Of a DNA stretch of 64,000 bases, positions 33,876-45,800 are shown in pieces. Positions within the stretch are counted from its first letter, which is position 1, and every line of letters starts with the position of its first letter. The notes under the pieces are model-generated. The model was not told the DNA's origin. It searched no databases and worked only from the letters and a program-made list of their open reading frames with translations. The stretch lies in the NCBI RefSeq assembly GCF_965227365.1, contig NZ_OZ245754.1, positions 310,001-374,000 on the forward strand. Reading direction: 5' to 3'. The translations under genes and the position numbers were made by a program. The stretch comes from Hwanghaeella sp965227365. Lineage in GTDB: Bacteria; Pseudomonadota; Alphaproteobacteria; UBA8366; Aestuariispiraceae.

Positions 33876-36800
33876 ATGGCCGTAGAAAATTCGATCCCCG
33901 AAGCCGGATACACGAATGGCGCCGATGATGCCTTCGACTATGTGTCCGAAAATCACGAGCGCGCCGCCTCCGCCTTGGAGATCGCTGATATCGCGCCCGG
34001 GGAAACGGTCCGTATGGAAATCAATCCCGGACAGGCTCTTCGCCCCGAATTCGACATTACCGGCGCAACCATCACGCGCGACGGTAGTGTCATCACCGTT
34101 CGGCTGCCGAATGGCGGCGTTTTGGAACTTTCGGGCCCCTCTGCGGAAGCGTTTGAGGAAGATCCGCCCCTATTGATTCAGCCGGAGCAGACTTTCGCGG
34201 AGATGAAAGCCCGTTACGAGGCGAGTCTCGGCGTAGACGACCCTGCGGAATTGACTTCCGCGCAGGACGGGACCGCTTTGTCGGTACCGCGCCCGCTGCC
34301 GGGTGAAACCGACGAGTATCTCGTTCAGCCCGGACAGACTGTCATCCTGGGGTTTGCCCTGGATGAAGTAGAGGTCCTGCAGACGGAAACCGACATCATC
34401 CTTGTATTTGGGGATGGGTCCCAGATCACGCTTTCGGCTCTTGTCGGGATGGCGCTCAGCGAAAATCCGCCGAACTTCGTGGAACCGGGCGGTTCCGTCA
34501 TCTCTTCCTCGGAACTTCTTGAGCTCGCCGGCGACATGACGGCGCTCGCGGATACGCTCGACGGGATTGAGACGGCCGCGGGTGGCGGTGATGTCGCGCC
34601 GGTAACCAACTTCGGGTTTGGTGCGACTTTCGGGGCGAGCGGTTTCAACGGCGGCAGCGGTCAATCGAGCGGTACCACGCCCGGTGGCGGTGGCGGCGGT
34701 GGCGGTGGTGGCGGCGGTGGTGCTGCCGCAGTCGTCGGCGGTACGACTGTCGGCGACCCTGATGACGACGGTCCCGGAATTGATCCCCCTCCGCCCCCGC
34801 CGGCAATTGATACGATCCCGGAAATTTCAGCGATACCGCTTACGTTCGGCGAAGAGACGCTCGATGTCGTCATACCGCCGATTGAGTTCCCTGATGCGCT
34901 ATTGTCGGTGGATTTTGGAGACGATGGGGCCGCTGCTACCTCTCCGGTCACATTTGCGTCGGCGACGATCACGGCTCTGCAGGCACTGGCGCTGACCTCA
35001 GGCGGGGACGCCTTATCATTCCAATTGTCGACGGATGGCACGGAAATCGTTGCGTCGGCCGGAGCTCCTGCTGTCACGGTCTTCGTGCTCTCAATCGAGA
35101 CGGTCGGGGACAGTTATTCCTACAGTTTCGATTTGCAGGGGCCGCTGGATCATGCCGTCGGCGGCGGTGCGAATACGCTCGCGCTTCCTATAACGGTTCA
35201 GGCCGAGGACGGCGACGGTTCGACCGCTACGGCAAGTTTCAACATCACGGTCGTCGACGGAATGCCGAAGGTCGTCTCCTTCGGACCTGACCTGTCGGCT
35301 GAGAATGCAACTGTCGATGAAGACGACCTCGCAGCCGGGTCCGATGGGACCGGCACGACGGTGGTTTCCGGCAGTCTGGGGCTCACTGGGGAATTGATTA
35401 CCCTGGATTACGGGACTGACGGCCCGGCGGCTGGTGCGCCGGACGCGCTGGAAGTCGGCGATTTCGATTTGGTCCTGTCCGGTGAGCCGCCGGCGGGATT
35501 GACCTCTAACGGTGTGCCGGTGACCTACAGCGCCTTTGACGCGCAAACGGGAACCATCACGGCGTCGGCCGGTGGCCAGACCGTGTTCACTGTGACGTTG
35601 AACGCCAATGGCACCTACAGCTTCACTCTTTTGGCGCCGCTCGATCATCCGACCGGTGCGGGACAGAATACGCTCGATCTCGGCTTTACGGTCACGGCTT
35701 CGCCCTCCGCCGCGACCATCGCCAACGCGTTGGATGCCGATGGAGATCCTGTATCGCAGGACGTTGACGGAAATCCGCTGACGCTCTCCGATATCGAAAT
35801 CAGCCGAGGATTCTCGATTACCGTCGTGGATGACGTGCCGGGCGTGGCCGACAACGACACGCTGCAGGTCGAAGAAGCCAGCGGCCAGGTGATTGGCGGC
35901 GATGTCCTGGCATCCGCCATTGCTGGTGCGGATGGGGTAAGTCTTACCGGTTTCACCTATACCGACGCGAATGGTGAATTGCAGGCGGGAACGTTCGGAA
36001 CACCCGTTGCCACCCAATTTGGCACGTTGACGGTCAACAGCGACGGCACCTGGTCCTATTCGGCGACGAATGCTGCCGACAATGACGATGTGCCGGAAGC
36101 GGATGGGTTTATCTACACGCTTCGCGATGCCGATGGCGACGAAGTTTCCGCGGTTCAAGCCATCGAGGTTTTGGATAGCGGCGCGCCTGTTCTGAGCGCC
36201 CTGGGCGCCACGGTCGCGGAAGTCGACCTGACGGACACGGCGGGTCAGACGATCGACGTCACCTTCGGTGCCGACGGTGCTGGTTCGGTCACCCTGGCCG
36301 ACACCACGGCGGCCCTGGATGCGGCGGGCTTCACGTCCGGCGGCCAGCCCGTGACCTTCACGCTCTCGACCGACGGCCTGACCCTGACGGGTTCGGCGAA
36401 CGGCACAGCCGTCGTGACGGTCGCGATCAGCGGCAACGCGGCGGACGGGTTCCGATACGACGCGACGCTGACCGGTCCGCTGGACCATCCGGCGGGTGAT
36501 GCGGATCTGTCTCTGCCGATCTCGATCGTCGCCACGGATGGCGACGGCACGCAGACCTCCGCCAATACCTCGATCACCATCACGGATGACGGCCCGGTTG
36601 CGGCTGATGATGCGGTTGTGCTCGTCGAAGAAGCCTCGGGCGCGGTCGGTACGGCGCAGGGTGCGGCGAACCTTCTGGCGAATGACGACCTTGGCGCCGA
36701 TGGCGGCGAGCTCGTCTCCTTCAGATTCACCAATGCCAACGGGCAGACGGCCACGGCCAATGCCGGTTCGACGGTGACGACGCAGTTCGGGTCGCTGACG

Positions 36801-39800
36801 GTGAATGCGGACGGCACCTGGTCCTATACGCCGGGCGTTGCGGCGAACAATGCGGGCGGTGTCGCTGACGGCTTCACCTATACGGTCCGGGATGCGGACG
36901 GGGACGAAGCGAGCGCCACGCAGGGCATCACGATCACCGATAGCGGCGCGCCTGTTCTGAGCGCCGCCGGGTCCACGGTCGCCGAAGTCGACCTGACGGA
37001 CACGGCGGGTCAGACGATCGACGTCACCTTCGGCGCCGACGGTGCGGGCAGCGTTACGCTTGCGGACACGACGGCGGCATTGGATGCGGCCGGCTTCACG
37101 TCCGGCGGCCAGCCCGTGACCTTCACGCTCTCGACCGATGGCCTGACGCTGACGGGTTCGGCGAACGGCACAGCCGTCGTGACGGTCGCGATCAGCGGCA
37201 ACGCGGCGGACGGGTTCCGATACGACGCGACGCTGACCGGTCCGCTGGACCATCCGGCGGGTGATGCGGATCTGTCTCTGCCGATCTCGATCGTCGCCAC
37301 GGATGGCGACGGCACGCAGACTTCCGCCAATACCTCGATCACGATCACGGATGACGGCCCCGTTGCCGCCGATGATGCGGTCGTGGTCGTCGAGGAAGCC
37401 TCGGGCGCGGTCGGTACGGCGCAGGGTGCGGCGAACCTTCTGGCGAATGACGAGCTGGGCGCTGATGGCGGTGAACTCGTCTCCTTCAGCTTCACCAATG
37501 CCAACGGGCAGACGGCTTCGGCCAATGCCGGTTCGACGGTGACGACGCAGTTCGGGTCGCTGACGGTCAATGCGGACGGCACCTGGAGCTACACACCTGG
37601 CGTTGCCGCGAATAATGCGGGCGGTGTCGCTGATGGCTTCACCTATACGGTCCGGGATGCGGACGGGGACGAAGCCAGCGCCTCGCAGGGCATCACGATC
37701 ACCGATAGCGGCGCGCCGGTGCTCAGCACGATTGGTGCGACGGTCGCGGAAGTCGACCTGACGGATACGGCGGGTCAGACGATCGACGTCACCTTCGGCG
37801 CCGACGGCGCGGGCAGCGTTACGATTGCGGACACGACGGCGGCCCTGGATGCGGCCGGCTTCACGTCCGGTGGCCAGCCTGTGACCTTCACGCTCTCGAC
37901 CGACGGCCTGACGCTGACGGGATCGGCGAACGGCTCGACGGTTGTAACGGTCGCGATCAGCGGCAACGCGGCGGACGGGTTCCGGTATGACGCGACGCTG
38001 ACCGGTCCGCTGGACCACCCGGCGGGTGATGCGGATCTGTCTCTGCCGATCTCGATCGTCGCCACGGATGGCGACGGCACGCAGACTTCCGCCAATACCT
38101 CGATCACGATCACGGATGACGGCCCTGTTGCCGCCGATGATGCGGTTGTGGTCGTCGAGGAAGCCTCGGGCGCGGTCGGTACGGCGCAGGGTGCGGCGAA
38201 CCTTCTGGCGAATGACGACCTGGGCGCCGATGGCGGCGAGCTCGTCTCCTTCAGCTTCACCAATGCCAACGGGCAGACGGCTTCGGCCAATGCCGGTTCG
38301 ACGGTGACGACGCAGTTCGGGTCGCTGACGGTGAATGCCGACGGCACCTGGTCCTATACGCCGGGCGTTGCGGCGAACAATGCGGGCGGTGTCGCTGACG
38401 GCTTCACCTATACGGTCCGGGATGCGGATGGTGACGAAGCCAGCGCCACGCAGGGCATCACGATCACCGATAGCGGCGCACCGGTGCTCAGCACGATTGG
38501 TGCGACGGTCGCGGAAGTCGACCTGACGGACACGGCGGGTCAGACGATCGACGTCACCTTCGGCGCCGACGGTGCTGGTTCGGTCACCCTGGCCGACACG
38601 ACGGCGGCCCTGGATGCGGCCGGCTTCACGTCCGGCGGCCAGCCCGTGACCTTCACGCTGTCGACCGACGGCCTGACGCTGACGGGTTCGGCGAACGGCT
38701 CGACGGTCGTGACGGTCGCGATCAGCGGCAACGCGGCGGACGGGTTCCGGTATGACGCGACGCTGACCGGTCCGCTGGACCACCCGGCGGGTGATGCGGA
38801 TCTGTCGCTGCCGATCAGCATTGTTGCCACAGACGGCGACGGCACGCAGACGACGGCGGGCGCGTCGATCACCATCACGGATGAGGGCCCGGTTGCCTCG
38901 AACGACCCGACGATCAATGTGATGGAAGCGGCGGGTCCGGTCGGCACGGCGCAGGGCGCCGCCAACCTTCTGGCGAATGATGATATGGGCGCCGATGGCG
39001 GTCAGTTGGTATCGTTCACCTATACGGATGCGAACGGACAGTCGGCGACGGCTGCGTCGGGATCGACGGTCTCGACCCAATACGGTTCGCTGACGGTCAA
39101 TGCGGATGGAAGCTGGTCCTATACGCCGGGTGCGGCGCCGAACCATCTTTCGACGGCTTCGGACGGGTTCAGCTACACGATCCGGGATGCGGACGGTGAT
39201 GAAGCGAGCGCCACTCAGGGCATCACGCTGACGGACGATCATGCGCCGGTGGTGCGCTTTGGATCGGGCAGCATCTCGGTGATCAATGTGGACGAGGACG
39301 ACCTGCCGTCGGGCACGGACGGGTCGGACCCGACGACGGTTGGCGATACGTTCCAGGTGGATGTGGGTGTCGACGGCCTGGCGAAGGTCACGATCGCGCC
39401 ATCGACGGCGACCCAGTTGAACTTGGCGCCGCTGAAGTCCGGCGGTCAGGATATCGAGTTCACGATCTCCGCCGACGGCACGGTGATGACCGGTACGGCG
39501 GGCGGCGAGACGGTCCTGACGGTTGCGGTTACAGGCAATCCTGCGGACGGGTTCCGGTTCGACGTGACGTTGTCAGGGCCTGTGGATCATCTTCCCGGCT
39601 TCGGGCAGAACACGATGGGGACGATGCCGCTCAGCTTCATTGCGACGGACGGCGACGGCACGACGGGTACGGCGAAGGCCTTCGTGTTCATCAAGGATGA
39701 CGTGCCGACGCTGACGAATGACAGTGTGGTGACGGTTACGGAATCCGGCGGTGTTGCGACGACGGGCAATCTTCTGGCGAATGCGGTGCTCGGCGCGGAT

Positions 39801-42800
39801 GACGGCAATGGGCTGTCGGTCGCCCGGTTCACGTATACGGACGATGCGGGTCAGACCCGTCAGGGTGTGATCGGCCAGGAGATGGACACCCAGTTCGGCA
39901 AGCTGGTTGTGAATGCGGACGGAACGTGGAGCTACACGGCGGACGAGGCTGCGAACCAGACGAACGGTGCGGTGGGTGACAACTTCACCTATACGATCGT
40001 GGACGGGGACGGCGACGCGGTATCGGCTGTTCAGGCGATCAACATCATCGACAGCGGCACGGCGCCGTCGATCGATCCTGACGGCGGTGTCTTTGGCGGT
40101 ACGGTTGCGGAATCCGGTCTTGAGAGCGGTGCTGTCGTCCTGACGCAGCAGGCGGAAGTTGCCTTCGGTCCGGACGGTCCTGCGTCGGAAGATCCGGTTG
40201 TATTCTCGTCTGACATTGTTGCGTCGCTGACGGATCGGGGGCTGACCTCGGGCGGCGATGCCTTGTCCTACAGCCTGTCCGCAGACGGCATGACGGTGAC
40301 GGCGACGGCCGGCGGCGAGACGGTGTTCAGCATTGCGCTGGGCAATGTTGCCGTGGCGGATGCCCAGGGCAACGCGACCTACGACTACACCTTCACGCTG
40401 GAAGGACCGCTCGACCATACCGGCACGGAAGGCGATGCCATCAGCGGCATCCTCTTCCCCGTCGTCATCACAGATGCGGACGGGACCAAAACCCAGACCG
40501 ACGTTCACGTTACCATCACGGATGACGGCCCGGTTGCCGCCGATGATGCTGTTGTGGTCGTCGAGGAAGCGTCCGGTGCGATTGGCACGGCGCAGGGTGC
40601 GGCGAACCTTCTGGCGAATGACGACCTGGGCGCCGATGGCGGCGAGCTCGTCTCCTTCAGCTTCACCAATGCCAACGGGCAGACGGCCACGGCCAATGCC
40701 GGTTCGACGGTGACGACGCAGTTCGGGTCGCTGACGGTGAATGCGGACGGCTCCTGGTCCTATACGCCGGGCGTTGCGGCGAACAATGCGGGCGGTGTCG
40801 CGGACGGCTTCACCTATACGGTCCGGGATGCGGACGGGGACGAAGCGAGCGCCACGCAGGGCATCACGATCACCGATAGCGGCGCGCCGGTGCTCAGCGC
40901 CCTGGGCGCCACGGTCGCGGAAGTCGATCTGACGGACACGGCGGGTCAGACGATTGACGTCACCTTCGGCGCCGACGGTGCTGGTTCGGTCACCCTGGCC
41001 GACACGACGGCGGCCCTGGACGCGGCCGGCTTCACGTCCGGCGGCCAGCCCGTGACCTTCACGCTCTCGACCGATGGCCTGACCCTGACGGGTTCGGCGA
41101 ACGGCACAGCCGTCGTGACGGTCGCGATCAGCGGCAATGCGACGGACGGGTTCCGGTATGACGCGACGCTGACCGGTCCTCTGGATCACCCGGCGGGTGA
41201 TGCGGATCTGTCGCTGCCGATCTCGATCGTCGCCACGGACGGCGACGGCACGCAGACCTCCGCCAATACCTCGATCACCATCACGGACGATGGCCCGGTT
41301 GCGGCGGATGATGCGGTCGTGGTCGTCGAAGAAGCCTCGGGCGCGGTCGGTACGGCGCAGGGTGCGGCGAACCTTCTGGCGAATGACGACCTGGGCGCCG
41401 ATGGCGGCGAACTCGTCTCCTTCAGCTTCACGAATGCCAACGGGCAGACGGCTTCGGCCAATGCCGGTTCGACGGTGACGACGCAGTTCGGGTCGCTGAC
41501 GGTGAATGCGGACGGCACCTGGTCCTATACGCCTGGCGTTGCGGCGAACAATGCGGGCGGTGTCGCTGACGGCTTCACCTATACGGTCCGGGATGCGGAC
41601 GGGGACGAAGCGAGCGCCACGCAGGGCATCACGATCACCGATAGCGGCGCGCCGGTGCTCAGCACGATTGGTGCGACGGTCGCGGAAGTCGACCTGACGG
41701 ACACGGCGGGTCAGACGATCGACGTCACCTTCGGCGCCGACGGTGCGGGCAGCGTTACGCTTGCGGACACGACGGCGGCCCTGGACGCGGCCGGCTTCAC
41801 GTCCGGCGGCCAGCCCGTGACCTTCACGCTCTCGACCGATGGCCTGACCCTGACGGGATCGGCGAACGGCACAGCCGTCGTGACGGTTGCGATCAGTGGC
41901 AACGCGGCGGACGGGTTCCGGTATGACGCGACGCTGACCGGTCCGCTGGACCACCCGGCAGGTGATGCGGATCTGTCTCTGCCGATCTCGATCGTCGCCA
42001 CGGACGGCGACGGCACGCAGACGACGGCGGGCGCGTCGATCACGATCACGGATGACGGCCCGGTTGCCTCGAACGACCCGACGATCAATGTGATGGAAGC
42101 GGCGGGGCCGGTCGGCACGGCGCAGGGCGCCGCCAACCTTCTTGCGAATGATGATATGGGCGCCGATGGCGGTCAGTTGGTGTCGTTCACCTATACGGAT
42201 GCGAACGGACAGTCGGCGACGGCTGCGTCGGGATCGACGGTCTCGACCCAATACGGTTCGCTGACGGTCAATGCGGATGGAAGCTGGTCCTATACGCCGG
42301 GTGCGGCGCCGAACCATCTTTCGACGGCTTCGGACGGGTTCAGCTACACGATCCGGGATGCGGACGGTGATGAAGCGAGCGCCACTCAGGGCATCACGCT
42401 GACGGACGATCATGCGCCGGTGGTGCGTTTTGGATCGGGCAGCATCTCGGTGATCAATGTGGACGAGGACGACCTGCCGTCGGGCACGGACGGGTCGGAC
42501 CCGACGACGGTTGGCGATACGTTCCAGGTGGATGTGGGTGTCGACGGCCTGGCGAAGGTCACGATCGCGCCATCGACGGCGACCCAGTTGAACTTGGCGC
42601 CGCTGAAGTCCGGCGGTCAGGATATCGAGTTCACGATCTCCGCCGACGGCACGGTGATGACCGGTACGGCGGGCGGCGAGACGGTCCTGACGGTTGCGGT
42701 TACAGGCAATCCTGCGGACGGGTTCCGGTTCGACGTGACGTTGTCAGGGCCTGTGGATCATCTTCCCGGCTTCGGGCAGAACACGATGGGGACGATGCCG

Positions 42801-45800
42801 CTCAGCTTCATTGCGACGGACGGCGACGGCACGACGGGTACGGCGAAGGCCTTCGTGTTCATCAAGGATGACGTGCCGACGCTGACGAATGACAGTGTGG
42901 TGACGGTTACGGAATCCGGCGGTGTTGCGACGACGGGCAATCTTCTGGCGAATGCGGTGCTCGGCGCGGATGACGGCAATGGGCTGTCGGTCGCCCGGTT
43001 CACGTATACGGACGATGCGGGTCAGACCCGTCAGGGTGTGATCGGCCAGGAGATGGACACCCAGTTCGGCAAGCTGGTTGTGAATGCGGACGGAACGTGG
43101 AGCTACACGGCGGACGAGGCTGCGAACCAGACGAACGGTGCGGTGGGTGACAACTTCACCTATACGATCGTGGACGGGGACGGCGACGCGGTATCGGCTG
43201 TTCAGGCGATCAACATCATCGACAGCGGCACGGCGCCGTCGATCGATCCTGACGGCGGTGTCTTTGGCGGCACGGTTGCGGAGTCCGGTCTTGAGAGCGG
43301 TGCTGTCGTGCTGACGCAGCAGGCGGATGTTGCCTTCGGTCCGGACGGTCCCGCTTCGGAAGATCCGGTTGTGTTCTCGTCTGACATTGTTGCGTCGCTG
43401 ACGGATCGGGGGCTGACCTCGGGCGGCGATGCCTTGTCCTACAGCCTGTCCGCAGACGGCATGACGGTGACGGCGACGGCCGGCGGCGAGACGGTGTTCA
43501 GCATTGCGCTGGGCAATGTTGCCGTGGCGGATGCCCAGGGCAACGCGACCTACGACTACACCTTCACGCTGGAAGGACCGCTCGACCATACCGGCACGGA
43601 AGGCGATGCCATCAGCGGCATCCTCTTCCCCGTCGTCATCACAGATGCGGACGGGACGAAGACCGATGCTGAAGTGACGATCAATGTCACCGACGATGCG
43701 CCCTCGGCCGTTGCGGAAAGCGGAGTGTCGTTGCAGGAGGGCAATTACTCGGTCGACAGCAACGTGATGGACAACGACGATGTCGGTGCCGATGGCGCCA
43801 CGCTCGTTTCCTTCACCTATACGGATGCAAATGGCGTCGAACAAACCGCGTCGGCGGGTGACACGGTCCAGACCCAGTTGGGCACGCTCACCGTCAATGC
43901 CAACGGTGCTTGGAGCTTCGACGCTGATCTCAATGCCGTGGGCGATCTTACCGCATCGACCAGCGATGGCTTCACATATGTCATTCAGGATGGCGACGGC
44001 GATACTGCCTCCGCGAGCCAAGGCATAACCATTGACGCGCCTTTGGATGCCGGTGCAACGATCACGGTTACCGGCGAGGGCAATGAAGATGAGATGATCC
44101 CGTTGGTGATCGCGGTCAATCCAACCGTCAATTCTGAATTCCTTCGGGTTGTGGATGTCACGATTTCCAACCTCCCATCCGATGCTGCCCTGTTCGATGC
44201 CAATGGTATCGAAGTTGCAATCGTCGATGGCTCGGCGACGATAGGGGCGGAATCGCTTCAGGGACTGCAAATTCAACGCGGCACGAATATCAGTAATGAT
44301 ATCCAGGGCCTGCAGGTTACGGCGCGGGTTGAAAACATCGCCCTAGGCACGACAACAGAGACGACGGCGACCGGTGAGGTCATCGTTCATGCCGTTGCCG
44401 ACGAACCGACGCTTACCGTTTCCGCATCGGTGATAGATGATGCGACGGGTGCGGAAGGCACCGGTCAGGACAACGGTTGGGGCAATGGTGATGACGATGC
44501 GCCTGGCAACAGTGCACAAAACAACAATGCCGAGAATACCGGTGGTAATGGAAACAACATGGCGAATGCCCCTGGCAACAGCGGCCATGGGGAAACCGGT
44601 TCCACGATTGTCGGCGGAGCCGAAGGCGGTGTTCTCAAGGGCGGCGCCGGCGACGATGTAATCCTGGGCGGAAGCGGCGACGACACCGTTTTCGGCGGCG
44701 GCGGCAATGATGAAGTCAACGGCGGTGCCGGTGACGACATTATTTACGGCGACTTGTTTGCAGGGACCGGCGATATCTCGTTCGAGATCAGCGCAGGACT
44801 GACGGATCTCGACGGATCCGAGAGCCTGTCTCTGACGATGAGCGGTCTTCCCGATACCGGGGTTCTGAGCAACGCGCAGGGCGATATCATCCCGATCGTG
44901 GCTGGCACAGCCGTTCTGACCGGCGTGCAGTTGAACGGTCTGGTTCTGACCGTGGATTCGGATCAGCCCGCTTTCTCGGTAACGGTTCAGGCGCAGAGCA
45001 CGGATACGGATCCCGATGACGGCGCGACGGATCAATCCTCCATCGTCACGCGGGTACTTGAAATCGTTCCGAATACCGCGGGTGTTCCGGGCGATGATAC
45101 GCTCCAAGGCGGAGGCGGGTCCGACACGATCTACGGCAATGAAGGCGATGACGTCATCCTGGGTGACGGTGAGGGGACCTCGGCGGGAAGCTTCGGAAAC
45201 AACCTTCTCGTCAACGGTGATTTCGAATCCGGCCGCTCCGGTGTGGGCGATCGTCTGAACGTCCCCGGTTGGCGTGTTCACGACGGTCGCGCCGAAGTGC
45301 GCGACGCGAGCCGCTTTGGTGTCGAAGACAACGGTCACGACCAAGTACTGGATTCGGAGGGTTACGCGTTTACCAAGATCTCGCAGGGGGTCGATGGTCT
45401 GGAAGCCGGACAAGCCTTGCAACTCAGCTTCGACATGGCCGGACGGACCGGTCGGAGTCATGACGACGCCGACGGTTACCGTGTTTTCTGGAACGGCGAG
45501 CTGGTCGCCGAAGTCACGGACGTGCAGGAATGGGAGACCTATACGGTCGACTTGATAGCGGGGTCCGGAGACGGTTCGGATACGATCATGTTCGAGGGCG
45601 TGGGCCGTTGGACGGGTAAAGGGGCGTTGCTGGACAACGTCGCGCTGCGCGCCGTAACGGATACCGAGAATGTCGCCGGTGACGACGAACTGCACGGTGG
45701 CGCGGGTAACGATGATATTGCTGGTAACGCCGGCAACGACTGGATCGTTGGCGGTACCGATAACGGTCAGATCGACGTGAACCAAACGCTCGATGCGACA

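Noticed and set aside
35091..39242. 1383-codon open frame on the minus strand inside the adhesin gene (and similar ones at 39573-42413, 42744-44276, 44343-46214)
   Set aside because: Its Arg-rich, domain-free translation repeats with the same 765-bp period as the sense gene. It is an antisense shadow created by the codon bias of the repeats.
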